Below, one piece after another: positions 29,623 through 38,400 of a stretch of 39,558 nt of DNA; positions within the stretch are counted from its first letter, which is position 1, and the number at the start of each line of letters is the position of its first letter. The notes beneath the pieces are model-generated. The model was not told where the DNA came from. It did not search any database and saw only the letters and a list, made by a program, of their open reading frames with translations. Position numbers and translations under genes: made by a program. Location: the NCBI GenBank assembly GCA_023819145.1, contig JAMWCW010000012.1, positions 1-39,558 on the forward strand. The letters run 5' to 3'. This DNA is from Candidatus Omnitrophota bacterium (GTDB lineage Bacteria; Omnitrophota; Gorgyraeia; DTHP01).

Positions 29623-31257
29623 ATGTGTAAGTCTTTTGGATGTAGAGTCACTGCTTTTTTATTCATGATGTTTTTTGTAAGTAGTTTGAGTTTCGGCCAG
29701 GAGAAATCTTCTTCGGTAGTGGGAGAAATCACCGAGACTGCCTCGGGAAACCTCACTATGACTTTTAAAGATGCCGACCTGCTTACGGTCTTAGAACTAC
29801 TTGCCCGTAAAGGAGGGGTAAATATCATTGCCGGAAAAGAGGTTAGTGGAAGCGTAACTGTTAAACTGGTGGATGTTCCTTGGGAAAAAGCCTTAAAGGC
29901 AATTCTTAAAATCAATAACTTAGGCTATGAACGCGAGGGGAACATCATTACTGTGATGAGTCAAGAGAAACTTGCCTCGCGCAGCAAATCCGAATCGGAA
30001 ATCTCAGAAGTTCAACCGGTGATTACCGAGATATTTTATCTTAAAAATCTAGACGCTAACGACGCAAAAAGCGCCATTGCTCCGCAGCTATCAGGACGGG
30101 GGAAAATTTCCGTCGTAGCAATCAAAGGACAGCGGGGTTGGGTCTTTGGTGCAGAAACAACTATGGAAAAACGCACTCGTGTCCAGAAAGCAGAAACTGA
30201 AGGTAAAGCCAAAATCCTAATTGTTTCGGATATTCCTCCAGTAATTGAAAGAGTAAGAGAGATTATCAAAACCATTGATATCGCCCCGCGACAGGTAATG
30301 ATTGAGGCAAAAATTCTGGAGGTTAACCACGATAAATTAAAGGATTTTGGCCTGGACTGGGGAAGCGGTTCTACCGGTGCGGAAAATTCCACCCTCTCCT
30401 TTGTAGACATAGAACGCGATGTCAGTAGAACTCCTCCCAAGGTTCATTCCCAACTTGCAGGTAAGCAGTTAGGCGCACAAAAAGCACCTTCTGTCTTTGA
30501 ACCCAAAGCAGATTTAAGCGGAAATTTACCTTTTGATGCTGGACTGACCCTTGCCTACAAGAGACTCACTGGTTTTCAATTTGAGGCAATTCTACATGCT
30601 TTAAGTGAAGATGTAAGTGCAAATTTACTTTCTGCTCCACGCATTATGACTTTAGATAATCAGGAGGCAACTATTCTCGTGGGGACAAAATTCCCTATTT
30701 TAAGCACCAATGTCTCTGGCGAAACCACAACCACGGTCACCAGCACCCTTGACTACTTCCAGGAGGTAGGCATCCAGTTAAATGTCGTGCCCCAGATTAT
30801 TTCCGAGAACCAAATCAATATGATTGTCCACCCTGCAGTTACCTCCATCATTGATTATGAAGAAGCGCAAAGTTCAGAGGGAAATGTTCTGGCCAGATAC
30901 CCGGTAATTACCACGCGCGAGGCAGAAACTCAAGTCATCATAAAAAGTGGGGAAACCATTGCCATTGGAGGACTGCTTAAGGATATAAAGAAAGAGAGTA
31001 AAGTCGGTGTTCCCCTATTAAAAGACATACCTCTTTTTGGGCTTCTTTTCCAGCGCACTACTACCGATGTGGAGAAAATTGACCTTTTAATCTTCTTACG
31101 CGCCTTTATTGTGGAACCTCCGCAACTTACGGAAACCGAACAAGAACGTGTTACCAGTATTGACTCCGCAGACAAAATAATCAGCGAAGAAAAAATCTAC
31201 AAGGAAAACAAACAAGGAGTCCTCGGTCGCTGGAAGAAGTTGTTTAAGGAACAGTAA
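29623..31257 (+). CDS. secretin (GspD/PilQ family)
   Basis: Outer-membrane channel through which the pilus or secreted proteins pass. The 544-residue protein has a signal peptide (ending SLSFGQ, about residue 26), a STN/N0 domain (about 43-110, FKDADLLTVLELLARKGGVN), secretin N1-type domain (about 130-220, with a Gly/Ser-rich insertion) and the C-terminal secretin domain, in which GFQFEAILHALSEDV, GTKFPIL and VPLLKDIPLFGLLFQ are the signatures. AAAGGAGGGGG precedes the ATG. An extra start-associated hairpin array lies just upstream. Confidence 0.9.
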   Translation: MCKSFGCRVTAFLFMMFFVSSLSFGQEKSSSVVGEITETASGNLTMTFKDADLLTVLELLARKGGVNIIAGKEVSGSVTVKLVDVPWEKALKAILKINNLGYEREGNIITVMSQEKLASRSKSESEISEVQPVITEIFYLKNLDANDAKSAIAPQLSGRGKISVVAIKGQRGWVFGAETTMEKRTRVQKAETEGKAKILIVSDIPPVIERVREIIKTIDIAPRQVMIEAKILEVNHDKLKDFGLDWGSGSTGAENSTLSFVDIERDVSRTPPKVHSQLAGKQLGAQKAPSVFEPKADLSGNLPFDAGLTLAYKRLTGFQFEAILHALSEDVSANLLSAPRIMTLDNQEATILVGTKFPILSTNVSGETTTTVTSTLDYFQEVGIQLNVVPQIISENQINMIVHPAVTSIIDYEEAQSSEGNVLARYPVITTREAETQVIIKSGETIAIGGLLKDIKKESKVGVPLLKDIPLFGLLFQRTTTDVEKIDLLIFLRAFIVEPPQLTETEQERVTSIDSADKIISEEKIYKENKQGVLGRWKKLFKEQ

Positions 31258-31261
31258 TTAA

Positions 31262-31397
31262 GAAGCGTAAAAGCGAACCAAACGAATAAAACGAACACAA
31301 CGGACACTAGCGCACCAGAACACCAGTGAAAAACGGGGATTCGTAATTCGGATTACTGATTACCGATTACCGATTACTAATTACGGATTACGGATTC
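31262..31397 (+). repeat. compound 9-bp/7-bp array
   Basis: A short, decaying 9-bp block (AACGAATAA, AACGAACAC, AACGGACAC, TAGCGCACC) is followed by a 7-bp block in the GATTACN sense (GATTACT, GATTACC, GATTACC, GATTACT...) ending near TCTAGAATTC. It lies after the secretin and before the kinase promoter. Confidence 0.82.
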
Positions 31398-31434
31398 TAG
31401 AATTCTCTCTTCATCCCTCCTTCCCAGTTTATCC

Positions 31435-31463
31435 TTGACAAACCATTCCCACTATTCTACAAT
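31435..31463 (+). promoter_or_regulatory. promoter of the kinase/regulator pair
   Basis: TTGACA (31435-31440) and TACAAT (31458-31463) are exactly 17 bp apart, with AAGGAGGG before the ATG at 31520. So the two-component genes have their own start and do not depend on the pilus transcript. Confidence 0.72.
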
Positions 31464-31519
31464 TTTCTGATAATCTGCTATTTTTTTAAAAATACGAACT
31501 TAAAATTGAAGGAGGGAAA

Positions 31520-32848
31520 ATGCGCAAAACAGCCGAGAAAATAGAATTGTTTATTTGGGTTTTAATTTTTGGAGGAGTTATTTTTCTCAATCTTTCACCG
31601 CAATTGGTGAGCTTGAGGCGTATTCATCTTCTCGCGTTTCTTTCCTCGCTATTGATCTTCTTTCTCGCTGAGCAATTTATTTTTAAGCGCATTGCTAAAC
31701 CTCTTAAGAGGAATCTTCTGCGGATTTTAAGTTTTTCTTCTTATATCGCGGTCATTTTATTTATACTTATTTTCCATAAAAACAGTGTATGGATTTTTTA
31801 TTTCTTTCCCCTTCTTCTGGCTTTTTCTTTATCGCTAACTTTTGTAATCCAGCCCCGCACCTTTGTTCTCCTTTTGGTAATGGTTTCTCTGTTTCTTTTA
31901 GGTGAGATTTACTGGGAGGCAAGAATCCCCCCAGAGAATTTGGTAAGGCTTGAGTTACCCCTTCCTTTTACCAAAATATTTAGCCTTTCGCTTTTGGCAA
32001 TCTTTGGATATTACCTCTACCGCAATCAGGTTCTAGTGAGAAGGGCACTTGAGGAATACAACGAGAAACTCAAAAATCTCAATGAGGAACTGCGCAGAAA
32101 AACCGAAGAATTGGAAACCGCCAATAAGCACCTCCAGGAGCTTTCTGAGGCAAAATCGGTGTTTGTGGCAACGGTTTCCCACGAACTACGCACTCCGCTT
32201 ACCGCCATACTCAATTCTCTGAAATTAATTGGCTATGAGACGGCGAGCAATGAAAAGGTTAAGGAGTATATGGAAATCATTAAGAAAAACATAGACCGGC
32301 AATCAATAATGATTGATAATCTCCTGGACACCGCACGGCTTGAGCGGGGAACTTTTGAGATAAAACGCACGCATTTTGAGTTAAATGCTCTTATCTCGGA
32401 AGTGGTAGAAACGATGCGTCCTCAGGCAAAGAGCAAGGAAATAACAATTGATTTTTCTCCCTTATATGGTGATTCTTTTCTCTGGGGAGAAGAAGATGGG
32501 TTAAGAAGGGTTTTTATCAACCTCTTGGACAACGCCATAAAATTTACACCACAAGGGGGAAAGATTGAAATCTTTATGAGTCAGGAAGGTGCTAACTTAA
32601 AAGTTGTAGTAGCAGATACCGGTTGTGGAATTCCCAAAGAAGAACAGGAAAGAATTTTTGAGCCCTTTGTGCAGGCGCTAATGGAGAATAAACCCTCGCG
32701 GAGAGGCATTGGCTTGGGGCTGGCGATTGTCAGAGAAGTGGTTAGTCGCCATCAGGGAAAGGTGTGGCTTGAGTCGGAGGTAAACAGAGGAAGTAAATTC
32801 TATATTTTATTGCCCATCGACTTAAGAAAGAGTAAGAGAGATGAGTAA
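31520..32848 (+). CDS. membrane histidine kinase
   Basis: The 442-residue protein has about six N-terminal membrane helices (about 10-175) with no large extracytoplasmic domain, then a coiled coil. It continues with HisKA (FVATVSHELRTPLTA, phospho-His about 220) and HATPase (N box FINLLDNAIKF, G1 ADTGCGIP, G2 GIGLGLAI). The signal is probably sensed within the membrane. It overlaps the receiver gene by 8 bp, so they form a pair. Confidence 0.87.
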   Translation: MRKTAEKIELFIWVLIFGGVIFLNLSPQLVSLRRIHLLAFLSSLLIFFLAEQFIFKRIAKPLKRNLLRILSFSSYIAVILFILIFHKNSVWIFYFFPLLLAFSLSLTFVIQPRTFVLLLVMVSLFLLGEIYWEARIPPENLVRLELPLPFTKIFSLSLLAIFGYYLYRNQVLVRRALEEYNEKLKNLNEELRRKTEELETANKHLQELSEAKSVFVATVSHELRTPLTAILNSLKLIGYETASNEKVKEYMEIIKKNIDRQSIMIDNLLDTARLERGTFEIKRTHFELNALISEVVETMRPQAKSKEITIDFSPLYGDSFLWGEEDGLRRVFINLLDNAIKFTPQGGKIEIFMSQEGANLKVVVADTGCGIPKEEQERIFEPFVQALMENKPSRRGIGLGLAIVREVVSRHQGKVWLESEVNRGSKFYILLPIDLRKSKRDE

Positions 32849-33260
32849 TCGGATTTTACTCGTGGAAGATGAGGAGGATATTCGCAAAACCTTAGAGGAA
32901 ATTTTGGTGCGTGAAGGTTTTGTGATAGAATTTGCCCGCGATGGCTTGGAAGCAATGCATAAACTGGAAGGAGCCAGTTTCAATTTAATCATTTTAGACC
33001 TAATGCTTCCTAAATGGGACGGCTTTAAGATTTGTAAGACCATCAAGCAGCATAAATTACACAAGGATGTTCCGGTAATTATTCTCACCGCCATGGCTCA
33101 GGATGAAGACCGCGAGAAATGTCTTTCCTATGGAGTGGATGAATATATCAAAAAACCCTTTGACCCCGATTTTCTCCTGCGAAGAATCCGCGAACTCTTA
33201 GAACGCCCTCCGGCAACCGATGCCCAATCCCCTCTCTCCAACCCCTCTAACCCCAGCTAA
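32841..33260 (+). CDS. receiver-only response regulator
   Basis: The 139-residue protein is a single receiver domain: acidic pocket VEDEED (10-13), phospho-Asp53 in ILDLMLPKWDG, Thr83 in ILTA and Lys105 in EYIKKPF. There is no DNA-binding or enzymatic output; the Pro/Ser-rich tail (PPATDAQSPLSNPS) is disordered. It probably signals by protein contact, for example with the pilus ATPase. It is coupled to the kinase gene by overlap. Confidence 0.87.
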   Translation: MSNRILLVEDEEDIRKTLEEILVREGFVIEFARDGLEAMHKLEGASFNLIILDLMLPKWDGFKICKTIKQHKLHKDVPVIILTAMAQDEDREKCLSYGVDEYIKKPFDPDFLLRRIRELLERPPATDAQSPLSNPSNPS

Positions 33261-33289
33261 ACCCCAACCAAAACCTAACCAAACCTAAC

Positions 33290-33376
33290 CCACCTCGTAG
33301 GTGTCCCATAACTACCTCCATAAGTCGATAATTTATCGATACTTAAGTAGGCCGATTCTGGACACCTACGAGGTGG
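33290..33376. repeat. 87-bp palindromic element, copy B
   Basis: Perfect 17-bp inverted arms (CCACCTCGTAGGTGTCC at 33290 and its complement ending 33376), each arm a mini-hairpin, flank an interior TCGATAA/TTATCGA stem. It is the same length as copy A at 752-838 but has a different interior. It lies between convergent genes, so it may terminate or stabilise both transcripts. Confidence 0.75.
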
Positions 33377-33390
33377 TAGACGGTTGAGGA

Positions 33391-33450
33391 AAGGTTTGGT
33401 TGGTTTGTTAGTTTCGTTTAGTTCGTTTAGTTCGTTAAATTCGTTTAATT
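33391..33450 (-). repeat. 9-bp repeat array
   Basis: On the minus strand AACGAANNN units (triplets TTA, TTT, CTA, CTA, ACT) follow the stop of the receiver gene at 33457. They read in that gene's direction even though the neighbouring plus-strand gene is on the other strand. Confidence 0.85.
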
Positions 33451-33456
33451 CGTTAC

Positions 33457-33888
33457 CTACTTCTTCACTCCGCGTTCAACGGTTATTTTTCCTAAGAGTT
33501 TTTCTAAGGCAGGGAACATTTCTTGGGGCTTAAAGGGTTTGGTGAACCAAGCGTCCACACCTACTTCTTTTGCCGGTTCTTCGCCCAACTTATCGGAACG
33601 GGCGCTAAACATCACCAAGGGGATATTGCGGAAGCGTTTGTCAAATTTAATAAAGCGTGCCACTTTATAGCCATTCATCTCGGGAAGCATTAAATCCAGA
33701 ATAATTAAGTCTGCAGGCGCCTCTCGTAACTTCCTCAGCCCTTCATTACCCGAGAGGGCAAGCGTTACCTTATAGCCAGCCGACTCTAAGTGTTCTATGA
33801 GCTCCTTAACGGTTTCCGGCTCATCGTCAATGATTAAGATTTTCTTCTGCTCGGCAGTTTTCTCTTTTTCGGGCGTATCTTTTTTCAT
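33457..33888 (-). CDS. receiver-only response regulator
   Basis: The 143-residue protein is one receiver domain with a charged N-terminal extension (about 1-15). It has D21-D22 in IIDDEPET, phospho-Asp65 in ILDLMLPEMNG, Ser95 in place of the usual Thr (MFSAR) and Lys117 in WFTKPFKP. No output domain. It lies downstream of the GAF histidine kinase in the same direction, likely its partner, separated by a repeat array. Confidence 0.86.
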   Translation of the reverse strand: MKKDTPEKEKTAEQKKILIIDDEPETVKELIEHLESAGYKVTLALSGNEGLRKLREAPADLIILDLMLPEMNGYKVARFIKFDKRFRNIPLVMFSARSDKLGEEPAKEVGVDAWFTKPFKPQEMFPALEKLLGKITVERGVKK

Positions 33889-33898
33889 GGGTTAGTTA

Positions 33899-34000
33899 GG
33901 TTCGTTTAGTCCGTTGGGTTCGTTAATTTCGTTATATTTGTTGTGTTCGTTAATCTCGTTGAATTCGTTTTATTCGTTTTGTGCGCTTTACGCTTTTTAA
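33899..34000 (-). repeat. 9-bp repeat array
   Basis: On the minus strand, after AAGCGTAAAGCGCAC, about ten AACGAANNN units run between the kinase stop and the receiver start. Some are altered (AACAAATAT, AACGGACTA). The orientation is the coding strand. Confidence 0.87.
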
Positions 34001-34003
34001 TGA

Positions 34004-35302
34004 TTATCCTTCTATCTGCTTTTTCTGGGGAAGGCTGACGATAAAGGTACTTCCTTTACCCACTTCCGAAACCACATTTATCTCTCCGCCATGACGACGG
34101 ATGATTTCCCGAGAAATATACAAACCCAAACCATGGCTATCAACATTGTCTCCATTGAAACCCGCCGCGGAATTATACCTCTGAAAAATCTTCTCCCGAT
34201 TTTCCGGAGAAATCCCTATACCTGTGTCGGAGACATAGATTTTTACCAAATCCTTATTTTCCGAAACCTCAAAACTTACCTCAACTGTTCCATTTTCCTT
34301 GTTATATTTTACCGCATTATGAATCAAATTAACCAAAACCTGAGTTATCTCATCTTCATTTGCCCAAATTTTTAGTTCCGCGCTGTGCGGGAAAAGTCCT
34401 TTAATCACGACACCCTTGTTTACGGCTAAAATATCTAACGAATAAATAACATGTTTTACCGTGCTGACTAAATCAAAGAATTTTCCCTCTATCGCTACTT
34501 TCTTATTACCGCCGTTTTTGGCATAGGTAAGCCAATCCTCAACAAAGCGCTTTAAACGTTGGGTGCTCTGTCTAGCTAAGGCAAAAAGGCGCTTCTGTCT
34601 ATCGTTAAGCGTCGGGTTAAGTTCCTCAACAAGCATCTCCAGGACCTCATCAATGACAGTTACGGGAACTTTAAATTCGTGGGAAAGATGGGAAACAATC
34701 TCCTCTTTTACGTTAGGGATGGTCTTCTTTCTATGCTCAGTGATACTCTCCAAATAAACGCTCAACAACTCCCCGATTTTCGTCAAAAGACTGAGGTCGT
34801 TTAAATTAAAGACCTCACGCGAGGTTTTATTATTTATATTGATTACCCCAATTACTTTTTCTTTTTCCTTCAAGGGAACGCTTAAAAGAGAATTATTATA
34901 GTATCTACCTCTTCTTATCGGAAACCTCCCATCACGCACAAGGTCTTCTACCAAAAGGGGCTTACCGGTTTTTATAACCCAGTGAATAATCGTTTTAGGC
35001 GGGTCCTCTTCTTCAATTATGGTATTCTCGACAATCTCTTCACTTAAACCCCGTGCACATCTTATCTTTAAAATGTCAGAATGCTCTTCTTTTAAAACGA
35101 TAGAAACTGTCTCTACCGAGAATAATTGTGCAATCCTTTCCGCAACAATCTTCAGACAATTATCTAAATCAGCACAGGTGCTTATTTCCCGTGCTAATTG
35201 ATAAACTGCAGAAAGTTCAAAGAGATAGCGCTCAATTACCGTCCTCTGCTTTTCCTGAATCCCTCCCAAGAGGGCGTGGATTTGTTCTTTTAATTCGTCC
35301 AT
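34004..35302 (-). CDS. soluble GAF-domain histidine kinase
   Basis: The 432-residue protein has no membrane helix. A GAF domain (about 35-180, with LLSVPLKEKEKVIGVINI) precedes HisKA (SHLSHEFKVPVTVI, phospho-His about 208) and HATPase (VNLIHNAVKYN, SDTGIGIS, GLGLYISREI). The ATG at 35302 lies 8 bp after GGAG and is preferred to the one at 35323, which falls inside a 7-bp repeat unit (ATTATGGATTACGG). It is the likely partner of the receiver at 33457-33888. Confidence 0.87.
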   Translation of the reverse strand: MDELKEQIHALLGGIQEKQRTVIERYLFELSAVYQLAREISTCADLDNCLKIVAERIAQLFSVETVSIVLKEEHSDILKIRCARGLSEEIVENTIIEEEDPPKTIIHWVIKTGKPLLVEDLVRDGRFPIRRGRYYNNSLLSVPLKEKEKVIGVININNKTSREVFNLNDLSLLTKIGELLSVYLESITEHRKKTIPNVKEEIVSHLSHEFKVPVTVIDEVLEMLVEELNPTLNDRQKRLFALARQSTQRLKRFVEDWLTYAKNGGNKKVAIEGKFFDLVSTVKHVIYSLDILAVNKGVVIKGLFPHSAELKIWANEDEITQVLVNLIHNAVKYNKENGTVEVSFEVSENKDLVKIYVSDTGIGISPENREKIFQRYNSAAGFNGDNVDSHGLGLYISREIIRRHGGEINVVSEVGKGSTFIVSLPQKKQIEG

Positions 35303-35324
35303 CTGAAAAACTCCGTAATCCATA

Positions 35325-35432
35325 ATCAGTAATTCGAAACCCCTTGTGTTCGTTGGGTTCGTTAGTTCGTTATATTCGTTAATTTCGCTTAATTCGTTAT
35401 TTTCGTTTTGCGCTTTGCGCTTTAAACTTTTA
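35325..35432 (-). repeat. compound 9-bp/7-bp array
   Basis: On the minus strand, AAAGCGCAAAGCGCAAA, then AACGAANNN units, and at the end 7-bp GATTACN units (GAATTACTGATTATGGATTACGG) that run into the kinase start. The block order is the same as in the plus-strand arrays. Confidence 0.87.
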
Positions 35433-35442
35433 GTTTTTTTCT

Positions 35443-38400
35443 CTACCTCGGTTTGGGTCCCCTGCCCCGTCCTTCTTCCTCATCTTCTTGTTGTCCAGGC
35501 GGAGTTCCGCCTTGTCCGGGCGGTGTCCCACCTTGGCCGGGTGGGGTACCTCCTTGTCCGGGTGGATCGCCGGGTTTTCCCGGGTCTTCAGGTTTTCCCG
35601 GTGGTTCATCGGGCTTCTTTCCCTGTCCGGGCGGCTCTCCGGGCTTCCCCGGGTCTTCGGGCTTTCCCGGTGGTTCTGGCGGTTTATTCCCCTGACCTTG
35701 AGCACCTCCTGTACCCGTGGGGGTCGTGGTAGTGGTTGTAGAACCTTCTGCTGTGTGCCCAGAATTGTTATATTCATCTAAAGCGTCTTTTAGACGCAAG
35801 AGATATTCTCTATCTAAAGATGGGTCAAGCAGAGCATTATCTGCCTCTTCAATCAACGCCAGAATATCATCGGTATAAGTAGCACCATTAGCAATGTTTA
35901 ATTTGGCGGCCAGAAGCTGGGCTCTAAGCATACTGTAGGGGTCTTTAGCATCTGCTCCCTGCAAAATCTCATAAGCTTGCTCTACTGTCTCAATACGCAC
36001 CCCTCCAAGATAAATCTCATTTTCACTAAGTATCCGCGCCAAGTGCTCCCGATGTGGGGCGGTCTTCCAATAGCCAATAGTCAATGTTCCTGTGCTCGGT
36101 GGTTGTGGTGGCTCGGGCGGTTCTGGTGGCTCCGGGGGTTCTGGGGGCTCTGGCGGTTCCGGCGGTTCTGGTGGCTCCGGCGGTTCCGGTGGCTCCGGCG
36201 GTTGCGGCGGTTCTGGAGGTTGCGGCGGTTCTGGAGGTTGCGGCGGCTGGGGTGGGCAGATACAAACTGGACACTCTGGTCCTTGGCAAGGCACAAGATT
36301 AATCACCCAAAACTTATTGTCGCCATTCACAAAATTAACCGCTAATTCCTGCTGTAAACCTTCGTTGTCCGAATCAAGAGCCATTATCCCGTTAATTTCG
36401 GGAACAATCTGCCCGGGGCAAACGGTTTCATCTTCACTAAAGTGCTCTCTTAGAACAAGCTCAATTTCTCCCGCCTGATTAAAAATATCGTAAATATTTA
36501 AGCGGTTCTCCAAAACTCTTCCACCTGTGCCATACTTTACTAAAGCCACCGCTAAATTATAATCAATTCCCGCATTGTCATTGCGTGAAAGATAAAGCGC
36601 CATATCCTTTACGCTGTAACCCTCTTCTACCAGTTTTTGCCTCAAGACCGTAATTGCCTGCAAAAGGGGAATCTTAATCCCCAAACTTTCGGCGATTCCC
36701 GGAATTAAACCTTCGGATTTAAGCCCATTTTCTAAACTCATTCTTGAACTAAACTCAATTGCCTCTTTTACTTTAACCGCCACACTACCTTCTACGGTAT
36801 TTTCCAGCTTTAGGGCATAACGCTTTCCTTCTTTATCTTGAGCAACCAAATAATAACCATCTTCAATACGTGTAAAACCTACAGGAGTAAACCCTTGAGG
36901 TAAGGGCGCGCTGATTGCTTTTACCACTTTTCGCGGAGAATTCTGGTCCAAATAGCCATGCACTTCTAAGAAATAACGCTCGCCTTCCTTAAAGACCACA
37001 AAGAGCTCTTCATTGCCCACAATTTCCTCATCGTAATTATCTATAAGGTCAAATTTACCCACCGCCACAATTTTGTCCGCAGGAGCAAATAAAGACAAAT
37101 CAATGATGGCATTAATCTGCCCATTGGGATAGAGAATTCCCGAATCAAGAATAGCAGGAATTTCGGTCTGATAAGCATCGGCGTCAAAAATTATTCCTCT
37201 CCACTTGGTCCAAACCGCTAATACCGCTTGCAATTCTTGAGATACAAGCGTTTGAGGAAATTCCGTAGTAGTCGCTACTGTTACGGGTGTTTCTTCCCTC
37301 TCAGCTACTACTGTTTGTGGCTGCCGAGTAATACTAAACCTTTTTCCTCCGCCAAAATCCGCGCTCTGGGCAACAATTTCGCCTCGCTCTTCCTTAATTG
37401 CCTTTACTTTAAAAATATATTCTCCACTTCCCAATTTTGAAACATCAAGTTGAAAGGCGCTTGCGCTAACTCTCCCGCAATAATCAGTAAGAGCAGTTTC
37501 CGTTCCATCAGGATTTATTTTAAATAATTGCCACAGATAAGCGCTTGCCTCAGGAATGCTTTCCCAGTTAAAATATTTTACATTGGGGTTAAGCAATTCT
37601 ATTAAGTCCGTGCGTGGAGAAACACCAACCGTAGCTAAGCTCCTCATTGCCGAAGTAGAAACCACTTGCTTCTCCACTGCTGGTGTCTGAACAACAACCG
37701 CAGGTGTTTGCGTTACCACTTGTTGTGGAGAAGGATTAACCACTGCTGTGCTTCCTGTAGGTTGTGTTGGATTTACTACGGGAAGCGATCTCTCTGGAGA
37801 GGTTAGGGGTTTTTCCACAGTGGAAGAGGCAGCAGTCACACTTCCCGCCTCTTTACGCATTTCGGCAAGTGCCTCATTAAAACTAATCGGGCGCGCTTGG
37901 GGAGTTGCCCGATTGATATACCAGCTTCCTCTTTGGGTATAAGCGAAAATCTCCTCCCATTTAATTCTTTTGGGTCCTATCTGTTCCAACTCCTCAATCA
38001 CCCGTTCGGTAAACCGCTGGCTTACCATCTGTAAAAACTCCCCATAAGTTCCTCTGGCACCTGAATAAATGGTTTCCCAACCAGTGTAAACTCCCGGTGC
38101 TTTTTCCAAAAATAAATCCAGTCCTTGAGTCCAACCACTTATTCCTATAATTAAGGTATTTAAAGCCTGATTCACAAACTCTAATACCTCTTTGCGTGTA
38201 TCAAAGTAATTTTCTGCAGCCTCTAACAGTGGTGTTTTTACTTTTTGTTCAAAATAAGATGCAGTGGCATCAAGAGAAGTTCCCCTTAGATTCCAATTTG
38301 CGGAAAGAATGCCGGAAATATCAAGGGTAGATTGCCGGGGACTAACCGGTAAAATCCCCGGACTTCCTGTTCCTAAAAAACCATCTGCATAAAGTTTACT

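Noticed and set aside
19308-35432. Minus-strand or antisense reading frames rich in Phe-Val-x repeats (for example 19308-19577, 21785-21976, 28747-28941, 35346-35732)
   Set aside because: They are translations of the AACGAANNN arrays: the 9-bp unit equals three codons, so the complement reads TTC GTT NNN in every unit. No ribosome-binding sites or domains.
35453-36478. Several long Gly- or Pro-rich frames on the plus strand and in other minus frames opposite the 1000-residue gene
   Set aside because: The low-complexity GGT/GGC and CCG repeats keep all frames open; they are shadows of the Pro-stalk and collagen-like segments.
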